Positions 24,401-36,640 of a stretch of DNA of 64,000 nt are shown piece by piece. Under the pieces are notes generated by a model, which saw only the letters and a program-made list of their open reading frames with translations, did no database searches and was not told where the DNA came from. This DNA comes from Chrysaora quinquecirrha (taxonomy: Eukaryota > Cnidaria > Scyphozoa > Semaeostomeae > Pelagiidae), in contig JACTAT010000027.1 in assembly GCA_014526335.1 (NCBI GenBank), forward strand, positions 3,963,747-4,027,746. Direction: 5' to 3'. The position numbers and the translations under genes are program-made. The stretch's first letter is position 1, and each line of letters begins with the position of its first letter.

Positions 24401-27400
24401 ATGGCCAAAAATCGGCCAAAATTAGGGGTTTTTTAAAATGGCATTTTTCTTCAAAATAAATAAAATAACCCCCCAAATACCCCCGAATGGTCTTTAAGGG
24501 GTTTATAGAGTATTTTCTATCAATTTGGGCCGAATTAGGAAGAAAAATTACCCTCAAAAATCGCCAAAAAGTAAGTCTATAGCCTTGCCAAATGGCCAAA
24601 AATCGGCCAAAATTTGGTGTTTTAAAAATCGCATTTTTCTTCAAAAATAAATAAAATAACCCCCAAATACCCCCGAATGGTCTTTAAGGGGTTTATAGAG
24701 TATTTTCTATCAATTTGGGCCGAATTAGGAAGAAAAATTTCCCTCAAAAATCGCCAAAAAGGTAAGTCTATAGCCTTGCCAAATGGCCAAAAATAGGCCA
24801 AAATAGGTGTTTTTAAAAATCGCATTTTTCTTCAAAAATAAATAAAATAACCCCCCAAATACCCCCTGAATGGTCTTTAAGGGGTTTATAGAGTATTTTT
24901 CTATCAATTTGGGCCGAATTAGGAAGAAAAATTTCCCTCAAAAAATCGCCAAAAAGGTAAGTCTATAGCCTTGCCAAATGGCCAAAAATCGGCCAAAAAT
25001 AGGTGTTTTTAAAAATCGCATTTTTCTTCAAAAATAAATAAAATAACCCCCCAAATACCCCCAAATGGTCTTTAAGGGGTTTATAGAGTATTTTTCTATC
25101 AATTTGGGCCGAATTAGGAAGAAAAAATTATCCTCAAAAAATCGCCAAAAAGGTAAGTCTATAGCCTTGCCAAATGGCCAGAAATCGGCCAAAAATAGGT
25201 GTTTTTAAAAATCGCATTTTTCTTCAAAAATAAATAAAATAACCCCCCAAATACCCCCTGAATGGTCTTTAAGGGGTTTATAGAGTATTTTTCTATCAAT
25301 TTGGGCCGAATTAGGAAGAAAAATTTCCCTCAAAAAATCGCCAAAAAGGTAAGTCTATAGCCTTGCCAAATGGCCAAAAATCGGCCAAAATTAGGGGTTT
25401 TTAAAATCGCATTTTTCTTCAAAAATAAATAAAATAACCCCCCAAATACCCCCCGAATGGTCTTTAAGGGGTTTATAGAGTATTTTTCTATCAATTTGGG
25501 CCACATTAGGAAGAAAAAATTACCCTCAAAAAATCGCCAAAAAGGTAAGTCTATAGCCTTGCCAAATGGCCAAAAATCGGCCAAAAATAGGTGTTTTTAA
25601 AAATCGCATTTTTCTTCAAAAATAAATAAAATAACCCCCCAAATACCCCCAAATGGTCTTTAAGGGGTTTATAGAGTATTTTTCTATCAATTTGGGCCGA
25701 ATTAGGAAGAAAAATTTCCCTCAAAAAATCGCCAAAAAGGTAAGTCTATAGCCTTGCCAAATGGCCAAAAATCGGCCAAAAATAGGTGTTTTTAAAATCG
25801 CATTTTCTTCAAAATAAATAAAATAACCCCCAAATACCCCCGAATGGTCTTTAAGGGGTTTATAGAGTATTTTCTATCAATTTGGGCCGAATTAGGAAGA
25901 AAAATTTCCCTCAAAAATCGCCAAAAGGTAAGTCTATAGCCTTGCCAAATGGCCAAAAATCGGCCAAAATAGGTGTTTTTAAAAATCGCATTTTTCTTCA
26001 AAAATAAATAAAATAACCCCCCAAATACCCCCTGAATGGTCTTTAAGGGGTTTATAGAGTATTTTTCTATCAATTTGGGCCGAATTAGGAAGAAAAATTT
26101 CCCTCAAAAAATCGCCAAAAAGGTAAGTCTATAGCCTTGCCAAATGGCCAAAAATCGGCCAAAAATAGGTGTTTTTAAAAATCGCATTTTTCTTCAAAAA
26201 TAAATAAGATAACCCCCCAAATACCCCCAAATGGTCTTTAAGGGGTTTATAGAGTATTTTTCTATCAATTTGGGCCGAATTTGGAAGAAAAAATTACCCT
26301 AAAAAAATCGCCAAAAAAGTAAGTCTATTGCCTTGCCAAAAGGCCAAAAATCGGCCAAAATTAGGGGTTTTTAAAATCGCATTTTTCTTCAAAAATAAAT
26401 AAAATAACCCCCAAATACCCCCGAATGGTCTTTAAGGGTTTATAGAGTATTTTTCTATCAATTTGGGCCAATTAGGAAGAAAAATTACCCTCAAAAATCG
26501 CCAAAAGGTAAGTCTATAGCCTTGCCAAATGGCCAAAAATCGGCCAAAATTTTTTTAAAATCGCATTTTCTTCAAAATAAATAAAATAACCCCCAAATAC
26601 CCCCGAATGGTCTTTAAGGGGTTTATAGAGTATTTTCTATCAATTTGGGCCGAATTAGGAAGAAAAATTATTCTCAAAAATCGCCAAAAGGTAAGTCTAT
26701 AGCCTTGCCAAATGGCCAAAAATCGGCCAAAATAGGTGTTTTTAAAATCGCATTTTCTTCAAAATAAATAAAATAACCCCCAAATACCCCCGAATGGTCT
26801 TTAAGGGGTTTATAGAGTATTTTCTATCAATTTGGGCCGAATTAGGAAGAAAAATTTCCCTCAAAAAATCGCCAAAAAAGGTAAGTCTATAGCCTTGCCA
26901 AATGGCCAAAAATCGGCCAAAAATAGGTGTTTTTAAAAATCGCATTTTTCTTCAAAAATAAATAAAATAACCCCCCAAATACCCCCAAATGGTCTTTAAG
27001 GGGTTTATAGAGTATTTTTCTATCAATTTGGGTTGAATTAGGAAGAAAAAATTTCCCTTAAAAAATCGCCAAAAAGGTAAGTCTATAGCCTTGCCAAATG
27101 GCCAAAAATAGGCCAAAATTAGAGGTTTTTAAAATGGCATTTTTCTTCAAAAATAAATAAAATAACCCCCCAAATACCCCCCGGATGGTCTTTAAAGGGT
27201 TTATAGAGTATTTTGCTATCAATTTGGGCCGAATTAGGAAGAAAAAATTTCCCTCAAAAAATCGCCAAAAAGGTAAGTCTATAGCCTTGCCAAATGGCCA
27301 AAAATCGGCCAAAAATAGGTGTTTTTAAAAATCGCATTTTTCTTCAAAAATAAATAAAATAACCCCCCAAATACCCCCCGGATGGTCTTTAAAGGGTTTA

Positions 27401-30400
27401 TAGAGTATTTTGCTATCAATTTGGGCCGAATTAGGAAGAAAAAATTTCCCTCAAAAAATCGCCAAAAAGGTAAGTCTATAGCCTTGCCAAATGGCCAAAA
27501 ATCGGCCAAAATTAGGTGTTTTAAAATCGCATTTTCTTCAAAATAAATAAAATAACCCCCAAATACCCCCAAATGGTCTTTAAGGGTTTATAGAGTATTT
27601 TCTATCAATTTGGGCCGAATTAGGAAGAAAAAATTTCCCTCAAAAAATCGCCAAAAAGGTAAGTCTATAGCCTTGCCAAAAGGCCAAAAATCGGCCAAAA
27701 TTAGGGGTTTTTAAAATTGCATTTTTCTTCAAAAATAAATAAAATAACCCCCCAAATACCCCCCGAATGATCTTTAAGGGTTTATAGAGTATTTTTCTAT
27801 CAATTTGGGCCGAATTAGGAAGAAAAATTTCCTCAAAAATCGCCAAAAGGTAAGTCTATAGCCTTGCCAAATGGCCAAAAATCGGCCAAAATTAGGGGTT
27901 TTTAAAATCGCATTTTCTTCAAAAATAAATAAAATAACCCCCCAAATACCCCCTAAATGGTCTTTAAGGGGTTTATAGAGTATTTTTCTATCAATTTGGG
28001 CCGAATTAGGAAGAAAAAATTATCCTCAAAAAATCGCCAAAAGAGTAAGTCTATAGCCTTGCCAAAAGGCCAAAAATCGGCCAAAATTAGGGGTTTTTTA
28101 AAATTGCATTTTTCTTCAAAAATAAATAAAATAACCCCCCAAATACCCCCCGAATGATCTTTAAGGGGTTTATAGAGTATTTTTCTATCAATTTGGGCCG
28201 AATTAGGAAGAAAAATTTCCCTCAAAAAATCGCCAAAAAGGTAAGTCTATAGCCTTGCCAAATGGCCAAAAATCGGCCAAAAATAGGTGTTTTTAAAAAT
28301 CGCATTTTTCTTCAAAAATAAATAAAATAACCCCCCAAATACCCCCCAAATGGTCTTTAAGGGGTTTATAGAGTATTTTTCTATCAATTTGGGCCGAATT
28401 AGGAAGAAAAATTTCCTCAAAAATCGCCAAAAGGTAAGTCTATAGCCTTGCCAAATGGCCAAAAATCGGCCAAAATTAGAGGTTTTTAAAATGGCATTTT
28501 CTTCAAAATAAATAAAATAACCCCCAAATACCCCCGAATGGTCTTTAAGGGGTTTATAGAGTATTTTTCTATCAATTTGGGCCACATTAGGAAGAAAAAT
28601 TTCCCTCAAAAATCGCCAAAAGGTAAGTCTATAGCCTTGCCAAATGGCCAAAAATCGGCCAAAATTAGGGTTTTTAAAATCGCATTTTCTTCAAAATAAA
28701 TAAAATAACCCCCAAATACCCCCGAATGGTCTTTAAGGGGTTTATAGAGTATTTTTCTATCAATTTGGGCCGAATTAGGAAGAAAAATTATCCTCAAAAA
28801 TCGCCAAAAGGTAAGTCTATAGCCTTGCCAAATGGCCAAAAATCGGCCAAAAATAGGTGTTTTTAAAAATCGCATTTTTCTTCAAAAATAAATAAAATAA
28901 CCCCCCAAATACCCCCCGAATGGTCTTTAAGGGGTTTATAGAGTATTTTTCTATCAATTTGGGCAGAATTAGGAAGAAAAAATTATCCTCAAAAAATCGC
29001 CAAAAGAGTAAGTCTATAGCCTTGCCAAAAGGCCAAAAATCGGCCAAAATTTGGGGTTTTTAAAAATCGCATTTTTCTTCAAAAATAAATAAAATAACCC
29101 CCCAAATACCCCCCGAATGGTCTTTAAGGGGTTTATAGAGTATTTTTCTATCAATTTGGGCAGAATTAGGAAGAAAAAATTATCCTCAAAAAATCGCCAA
29201 AAGAGTAAGTCTATAGCCTTGCCAAATGGCCAAAAATCGGCCAAAATTTGGGGTTTTAAAATCGCATTTTCTTCAAAATAAATAAAATAACCCCCAAATA
29301 CCCCCGAATGGTCTTTAAGGGGTTTATAGAGTATTTTCTATCAATTTGGGCCACATTAGGAAGAAAAATTACCCTCAAAAATCGCCAAAAGGTAAGTCTA
29401 TAGCCTTGCCAAATGGCCAAAAATCGGCCAAAATTAGGGGTTTTTAAAATCGCATTTTCTTCAAAATAAATAAAATAACCCCCAAATACCCCCGAATGGT
29501 CTTTAAGGGGTTTATAGAGTATTTTTCTATCAATTTGGGCCGAATTAGGAAGAAAAATTTCCCTCAAAAATCGCCAAAAGGTAAGTCTATAGCCTTGCCA
29601 AATGGCCAAAAATCGGCCAAAATTAGGGTCTTTTAAAATCGCATTTTCTTCAAAATAAATAAAATAACCCCCAAATACCCCTCGAATGATCTTTAAGGGT
29701 TTATAGAGTATTTTTCTATCAATTTGGGCCGAATTAGGAAGAAAAAATTTCCCTCAAAAAATTGCCAAAAAGGTAAGTCTATAGCCTTGCCAAATGGCCA
29801 AAAATCGGCCAAAATTAGGGGTCTTTTAAAATCGCATTTTTCTTCAAAAATAAATAAAATAACCCCCCAAATACCCCTCGAATGATCTTTAAGGGGTTTA
29901 TAGAGTATTTTTCTATCAATTTGGGCCGAATTAGGAAGAAAAAATTTCCCTCAAAAAATTGCCAAAAAGGTAAGTCTATAGCCTTGCCAAATGGCCAAAA
30001 ATCGGCCAAAATTAGGGGTTTTTTAAAATGGCATTTTTCTTCAAAAATAAATAAAATAACCCCCCAAATACCCCCAAATGGTCTTTAAGGGGTTTATAGA
30101 GTATTTTTCTATCAATTTGGGCCGAATTAGGAAGAAAAATTATCCTCAAAAAATCGCCAAAAGGTAAGTCTATAGCCTTGCCAAATGGCCAAAAATCGGC
30201 CAAAATTAGGGTTTTTAAAATCGCATTTTCTTCAAAATAAATCAAATAACCCCCAAATACCCCTCGAATGGTCTTTAAGGGGTTTATAGAGTATTTTTCT
30301 ATCAATTTGGGCCGAATTAGGAAGAAAAATTCACCCTCAAAAAATAGCCAAAAAAGTAAGTCTATAGCCTTGCCAAATGGCCAAAAATCGGCCAATATTA

Positions 30401-31379
30401 GGGGTTTTTAAAAATCGCATTTTAATTCAAAAATAAATCAAATAACCCCCCAAATACCCCCCGAATGGTCTTTAAGGGGCTTATAGAGTATTTTTCTATC
30501 AATTTGGGCCGAATTAGGAAGAAAAATTACCCTCAAAAAATCGCCAAAAAGTAAGTCTATAGCCTTGCCAAATGGCCAAAAATCGGCCAAAATTAGGGGA
30601 TTTTTAAAATGGCATTTTCTTCAAAATAAATAAAATAACCCCCAAATACCCCCGAATGGTCTTTAAGGGCTTATAGAGTATTTTTCTATCAATTTGGGCC
30701 GAATTAGGAAGAAAAATTACCCTCAAAAAATCGCCATTTGGTAAGTCTATAGCCTTGCCAAATGGCCAAAAATCGGCCAAAATTAGGGGATTTTTAAAAT
30801 GGCATTTTTCTTCAAAAATAAATAAAATAACCCCCCAAATACCCCCCGATGGGTCTTTAAGGGGTTTATAGAGTATTTTGCTATCAGTTTGGGCCGAATT
30901 AGGAAGAAAAATTACCCTCAAAAAATAGCCAAAAAAGTAAGTCTATAGCCTTGCCAAATGGCCAAAAATCGGCCAATATTAGGGGTTTTAAAAATGGCAA
31001 TTTTCTTCAAAATAAATCAAATAACCCCCCAAATACCCCCCGAATGGTCTTTAAGGGGCTTATAGAGTATTTTTCTATCAATTTGGGCCGAATTAGGAAG
31101 AAAAATTACCCTCAAAAAATCGCCAAAAAGGTAAGTCTATAGCCTTGCCAAATGGCCAAAAATCGGCCAAAATTAGGGGATTTTTAAAATGGCATTTTTC
31201 TTCAAAAATAAATAAAATAACCCCCCAAATACCCCCGAATGGTCTTTAAAGGGTTTATAGAGTATTTTTCTATCAATTTGGGCCGAATTAGGAAGAAAAA
31301 TTACCCTCAAAAAATCGCCAAAAAGGTAAGTCTATAGCCTTGCCAAATGGCCAAAAATCGGCCAAAATTAGGGGTTTTT

Positions 31380-32520
31380 TGAAATCGCATTCTTCTTCAA
31401 AAATAAATAAAATAACCCCGCAAATACCCCCCCGAATGGTCTTTAAGGGGTTTAAGAGTATTTTTCTATCAATTTGGGCCGAATTAGGAAGAAAAATTTA
31501 CCCTCAAAAAATCGCCAAAAAGGTAAGTCTATAGCCTTGCCAAATGGCCAAAAATCGGCCAAAATTAGGGGTTTTTTAAAATGGCAATTTTCTTCAAAAA
31601 TAAATACAATAACCCCCAAATACCCCCCGAATGGTCTTTAAGGGGTATATAGAGTATTTTTCTATCAATTTGGGTCGAATTAGAAAGAAAAAATTACCCT
31701 CAAAAAATCACCAAAAAGGTAAGTCTATAGCCTTGGCAAATGGCCAAAAATCGGCCAAAGTTAGGGGTTTTTTAAAATCGCATTTTTCTTCAAAAATAAA
31801 TAAAATAACCCCCAAATACCCCCCCGAATGGGTCTTTAAGGGGTTTATACAGTATTTTTCTATCAATTTGGGCCGAATTAGGAAGAAAAAATTACCCTCA
31901 GAAATCGCCAAAAAGGTAAGTCTATAGCCTTGCCAAAAGGCCAAAAATCGGCCAAAATTAGGGGTTTTTAAAAATCGCATTTTTCTTCAAGAATAAATAA
32001 AACAACCCCCCAAATACCCCCCGAATGGTCTTTAAGGGGTTTATAGAGTACTTTTCTATCAATTTGGGCCGAATTAGGAAGAAAAAATTACCCTCAAAAA
32101 TCGCCAAAAAGGTAAGTCCATAGCCTTGGCAAATGGCCAAAAATCGGCCAAAATTAGGGGTTTTTAAAATCGCATTCTTCTTCAAAAATAAATACAATAA
32201 CCCCCAAATACCCCCCGAATGGTCTTTAAGGGGTATATAGAGTATTTTTCTATCAATTGGGGCCGAATTAGAAAGAAAAAATTACCCTCAAAAAATCACC
32301 AAAAATGTAAGTCTATAGCCTTGGCAAATGGCCAAAAGTCGGCCAATATTAGGGGTTTTTTGAAATCGCATTCTTCTTCAAAAATAAATAAAATAACCCC
32401 GCAAATACCCCCCCGAATGGTCTTTAAGGGGTTTAAGAGTATTTTTCTATCAATTTGGGCCGAATTAGGAAGAAAAATTTACCCTCAAAAAATCGCCAAA
32501 AATGTAAGTCTATAGCCTTG
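31380..32520 (+). repeat. Second higher-order repeat in the satellite (about five units)
   Basis: A distinctive variant (TTTTTTGAAATCGCATTCTT, AACCCCGCAAATACC, seven-C tract, GGGGTTTAAGAG) appears at about 31380 and again at about 32362, 981 bp apart. The units between also share AGGGGTATATAGAGT and ATCACCAAAAA variants. Confidence 0.7.
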
Positions 32521-32965
32521 GCAAATGGCCAAAAATCGGCCAAAATTAGGGGATTTTTAAAATCGCATTTTTCTTCAAAAATAAATACAATAACCCCCCA
32601 AATACGCCCCGAATGGTCTTTAAGGGGTTTATAGAGTGTTTTTCTATCAATTTGGGCCGAATTAGGAAGAAAAATCACCCTCAAAAAATCGCCAAAAAGG
32701 TAAGTCTATAGCCTTGACAAATGGGCAAAAATTGGCCAAAATTAGGGGTTTTTTAAAATCGCCTCTTTCTTCAAAAATAAATTCCATAACTGGCCAAATA
32801 CCCCCCGAATAGCCTTTACGGGGTTTATAAAGTATTTTTCTATCAATTTTGGCCGAATTAGGAAGAAAAAATTACCCTCGAAAGATCGCCAAAGATGCCC
32901 AAGTCTATAGCCTTGCCAAATGGCCAAAAATCGGCCAAAAATTAGAGGTTTTTAGAACTTATCTA

Positions 32966-33400
32966 CGTGTTGTAAGAGCCCCCGATTTTGGCCGATATTT
33001 TGTGATTTGGCAAAGCTACAGAATTGCCTTTTTGCGAGATTTCAAGGTTTTTTCTATCCTCATTGGACCCAATGTGATAAAAAACACCTTATAAACCCCC
33101 TAAAGACTATTTGGGGGGTATTTGGCATGTTATGATATTTCATTTTTGAGGAGAAAAGCGTGTTTAAAAAACCCCTGATTTTTAAATGACATTTTGCAAG
33201 GCTATAGACTTACCTTTTTGGCGATTTCTATAGGGTAGTTTTCTGTTCCTAATTCGACCCAATGTGATAAAACATTTTGGTAGTTTTTGGGGTTTTACTT
33301 GAAGAAAAAAGAGAGTTTTCAGAACCCCTGATTTTGATCGATTCTCGGCCATTTGGCAGGTCTTTAGATTTGCCTTTTTGCCTAAGTATAGGCTTGTCTT
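32966..33400 (-). repeat. Right-edge satellite copies in inverted orientation
   Basis: From about 32978 the sequence reads as the reverse complement of the unit. It contains CCCCCGATTTTGGCCGATAT, CTTATAAACCCCCTAAAGAC, TATTTGGGGGGTATTTGG, then TTGCAAGGCTATAGACTTAC and CTTTTTGGCGATTTCTATAG. At least two diverged copies follow one another before the signal fades near 33400. Confidence 0.85.
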
Positions 33401-33639
33401 TTTTTTGTCCAAATGTCGTTGACTTTTGATCCTTTTATGCTTGACGTTACAGGACAGAAATCGTATTTTATGCCTGGTGATTATTGGAAAGAGCAGACAA
33501 AAAAACAAAAGAAGAGAGATAATAATACACAAGGTTTTGTAGTATCTGAGATTGTATTCAGCAAATGCAGTATCAATAACTCTGATTCAAAATTATTGTA
33601 AACTCTGTCATTGATTCCATCCCATCTAATATTTTCTTA

Positions 33640-34720
33640 AAGTTTTTAAATAGATAGGCTAATATTAAGCATTCAAAGCGCAGTATTAAATCTGTGTAAT
33701 ATACGACAATATTATGCTCTCAAATTGCCAAATAGTTGCCACGAAAAGGCAATATCAAGTCTATGAAATACATGACCCTAATGCACCTCAGTTGAAAACT
33801 ATTTTTTAAATACATAGGGTAATCTTAGGCCTTAGAGAAGAAATATTAGGCCTATGAAATATAGGCTAGTATTTGGCAAAAAATCACCAAATAGCTTGAA
33901 AATATATAACCTAATCTTAGGCCTAAAAAGGAAAATATTTAACCTATGAAATAAAGGCCAGCGTAAGGCAAAGAATTGCCAAATAGCTCCAAAAATATAG
34001 GCTAATCGTTGGCCTAAAAGGGTAATATTAAACCTATAAAATATACGCAAATATTAGGCAGCAAAATCGGCAAATAGCTGCAATTATTTAGGCTAATAAT
34101 AGGCCTCGAAAGTGCAATATTAAGCCTATTAGATATACGTGAATATTTGGTACCAAAAACGCCAAATCTTTGCTAAATATAGAGGCTAATGTTAAGTTCA
34201 TACGCGGATATTAGACAACAATCGCCAATAGCAATATACATATGCTAATCTTAGGTTTCGAATATATAGTTCTAAGAGCGCTCCATGGTTCTAACCTAGG
34301 AAATATGCACCAGTATTGGGCATAGAACTCAGCAAATGGCTGCAAAATATATAGGCAAATGTTAAGCATAGAAAATGCAGTATTAAAGATTGTTAAATAT
34401 AAGCTTATATTGAACACCAAATGCAAAATAGTAATATCACTGCATATTAGTTACTACATAATAGTTATAAAACTGTATATGTAGTCAATATGCATTTTAG
34501 GCTTGTCTTTAACCGAAAAAACGAAGTATTAGGCTAAAAATTTTAAATAAATTCTAAATACATAGGCTAATGTTAGGCACTGAGACTGCACTATGTATGC
34601 TAGCTGTTAAATACAGAATATAGCTCTTTAATATAGTCTATAAAGTATACAAAAGTCGGCAGCGAATCGCCAAATAGTTGCTAGATATTCAGTCGTATGG
34701 TGATTGAAAGCGATATCTTT
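33640..34720 (+). repeat. Degenerate 90-100 bp tandem repeat
   Basis: A loose consensus of GCCAAATAGCTGCAAA, ATATAGGCTAATNTTAGGCC and GCAATATTAAGCCTATGAAA recurs roughly every 90-160 bp, with the CCAAATAG word near 33727, 33890, 33980, 34070 and 34673. The sequence is very AT-rich and has no gene. Confidence 0.7.
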
Positions 34721-35017
34721 CTTAACTATTGTTTTCGTAACCTGTTCATGGCCAGGTGATCTTGTGAGTTCATGAGTTCAAATGCTTTTCTATACTGCTT
34801 ATCAAGTACAACATGTAGGTCTATGAATAATTGAATCTTCAGTCAAAGATCAATTCAGATTCAGTGAAGATTGAGACACGACGACGGGTAAACCAATGAT
34901 CTCACCATACCATGTTATGTGAATAGCGCTTCGTGATCAGATCTTAACAGCCGAAATAGCGACTCAGACAATTGTATTGTTCGTCCTACCACATCGCTGC
35001 TGTACTGCTTCTCAAAT

Positions 35018-35310
35018 CGGTGAGTAGTCTACGGAATAATATTAAGTATTTCAATGATATTCTACGGAATAATATCAAGATTTTCTAAGGATATTCTACA
35101 CACAAAATAATATTGAGCATCTCAATGATATTCTAAGGAATAATATTAAGAATTTCAATAACAGTTCAGGACATTCTACATACAGAATAATATTGAGCAT
35201 TTCATTGATATTCTACGGAATAATATTAAGAATTTCATTATTTAAGAATATTCCACAGAATAATATTGAGCATTTCGATGATATTCTACGGAATGATATT
35301 GAGATTTTAA
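35018..35310 (+). repeat. Minisatellite 'GATATTCTACGGAATAATATT'
   Basis: About eight copies of TATTCTACGGAATAATATTA alternate with AGCATTTCAATG or AGAATTTCAAT blocks, in units of about 35 bp with local insertions. Confidence 0.8.
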
Positions 35311-35779
35311 AGTGGGGGGCGTATCAATTCATAAATCTCGTACACCTTGACGATAAATCTTCATAAATCCTTCAAATCTGTTTTAACGTTATTCTTAATT
35401 GACAATATTCGTACTGATGTAAAAACAGTATGAACTAAAAAGTTAAGCAAAAGCTAAATATTCCTCTAAAATACTCTGTCATGGTATGGTTATGTAAGAA
35501 ATATTGCTGTAGCAATCAATGATCGTGTCAGGCTAATAGAATTGCTTTTGTATGCAGTGTATACTCTCTTGTCTAACATGAAAACAGCAAGGGTCGTATC
35601 CACTTGCTAACGAATCCACCTATTTCTAATCAATACGTTCACACAGCAGGGAGCATATACGCCAACCAACCTGATATTCACTTTACGGGTATCAAGGTAG
35701 AAACAAATCGAAGCTGGACTCGTGTCGATCGATGTTTACTACAAGATTGTTGGTCGCCTTCCTGTGGCATCAGGGGTGG
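35311..35779. other. Intergenic, nothing recognised
   Basis: No coding signal or clear repeat. Confidence 0.35.
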
Positions 35780-36300
35780 CTGAATTGTTTTACGTCCTTT
35801 TTCTCTTCCCACTAGTCCAATAACACGCAAAGAGCACTAGTATTCGTGGACATCCCCAAGGTGCCAGTACGGGACCCCTAAAGTTGTCATGATGGCTTAC
35901 CCATAAGTGAGGGTGGTGTGGCCGAGTGGTCAAGGGTGATCGTGGGTTCGAATCTCGTCGGGACCACTTTCCACAAGCCTGCAGTCAACTCAGCTGTCCA
36001 TCCTTCCGAGGTCGGTAAATGAGTACCTAGATTTCTGGGGTAATAACCGACAGTGTCCCTAATTAGTAGAAATGCTAAATACCTTGACACTTAAATAAAG
36101 TCGATTATTATTATTATTATTGAGATCTCGAGAATTTTCTTGGGTGTATTTCTGCCGCATTGTATTGACTGAATTGCATTGCAGCCTTTGCTTTCTTTTG
36201 TCACCAGTCAAATATCAAGAAAAAGCACTAGTATTCGGGGACATCTCTCAGGTGCAAGCAGCCACCCCAAAAAACTGTCGTGATGGCTTACCTACGGATC
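35780..36300 (+). repeat. Direct duplication of about 130 bp on both sides of a SINE
   Basis: The blocks at 35780-35910 and 36165-36300 share GAGCACTAGTATTCGTGGAC / AAGCACTAGTATTCGGGGAC, a CATC-CAGGTGC stretch and TGATGGCTTACC in the same order. The SINE at 35912-36122 lies between them. Confidence 0.6.
35912..36122 (+). mobile_element. tRNA-derived SINE with TTA tail
   Basis: The tRNA-like head has GTGGCCGAGTGGTCAAG (A-box region of a Leu/Ser-type tRNA) and GTGGGTTCGAATCTCG (B box). A central block with CATCCTTCCGAGGTCGGTAA and ATGAGTACCTAG follows, and the element ends in CGATTATTATTATTATTATT. It differs from the Nin-DC-like family at 1018 and 11274, so at least two SINE families are present. 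Confidence 0.75.
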
Positions 36301-36390
36301 TCGGAAGCAACATGCTGTTGAAATCCCGGCACGAACTTGCACTAAAAATCATTTTTGCCAATTTATTGAGTTTATATATATTGCCTGGCT

Positions 36391-36640
36391 AAGCGGCCTG
36401 GGTGGCCAAGAGTGTTCTCGGTTTCAATAATTTGAGCCCACGGTCGCAGAATTCTGTTACTCACTAAAATTAGATGCCTGCTACAGCTTGGGAACAGGTG
36501 CGAAATTTAAGTCAAATATGAATGATATGGGACGAATAGGGTGAAGGTGAAGGTGAATTGTGCTTAAGGGTCTCAGTAGTAGGTTAACTAATCAAGACCT
36601 CGATCCTGGCTGTGGTGCTACCGTGGCTGGGCTCGAAACC
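36391..36640 (+). repeat. Possible tRNA-like fragment plus dispersed GGTGAAGGTGAA repeat, copy 2
   Basis: GGCCTGGGTGGCCAAGAGTG near 36399 resembles a tRNA A-box region, but no good B box follows. From 36538 the dispersed repeat begins: GGTGAAGGTGAAGGTG, CTCAGTAGTAGGTTAACTAA, AGACCTCGATCCTGG. Confidence 0.45.

Larger units (their letters stand above)
12376..32965 (+). repeat. 197-bp satellite array, about 105 head-to-tail units
   Basis: Every unit contains, in order, AAATCGCCAAAAAGGTAAGT, CTATAGCCTTGCCAAATGGC, CAAAAATCGGCCAAAATTAG, a T-run and CGCATTTTTCTTC, AAAATAAATAAAATAA, two C-tracts around AAATA, GAATGGTCTTTAAGGGGT, TTATAGAGTATTTTTCTATC and AATTTGGGCCGAATTAGG. The GTAAGTCTATAG word recurs every 197 bp. 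Because 197 is not a multiple of three, frames drift; the many open frames with ADFWPFGKAIDL- or SINLGRIRKKKL-like words are by-products. Variants (GCCGAATTAGG, GCCACATTAGG or GCAGAATTAGG; TTAGGGG, TTTGGGG or ATAGGTG) are arranged in higher-order repeats. Many units have shortened homopolymers. The edge units are the most diverged. Confidence 0.97.

Noticed and set aside
12376..32965. Dozens of open frames of 60-150 codons in the satellite (ADFWPFGKAIDLPFW- and SINLGRIRKKKLPSK-like), sometimes looking like a repeated protein family
   Set aside because: They occur on both strands, drift in frame because the unit is 197 bp, and are ended by unit-length changes. The same DNA gives several unrelated peptides. 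No start or splice context.
12290..33400. CRISPR-like array
   Set aside because: Units are contiguous near-identical 197-bp repeats without unique spacers, in a eukaryotic genome.
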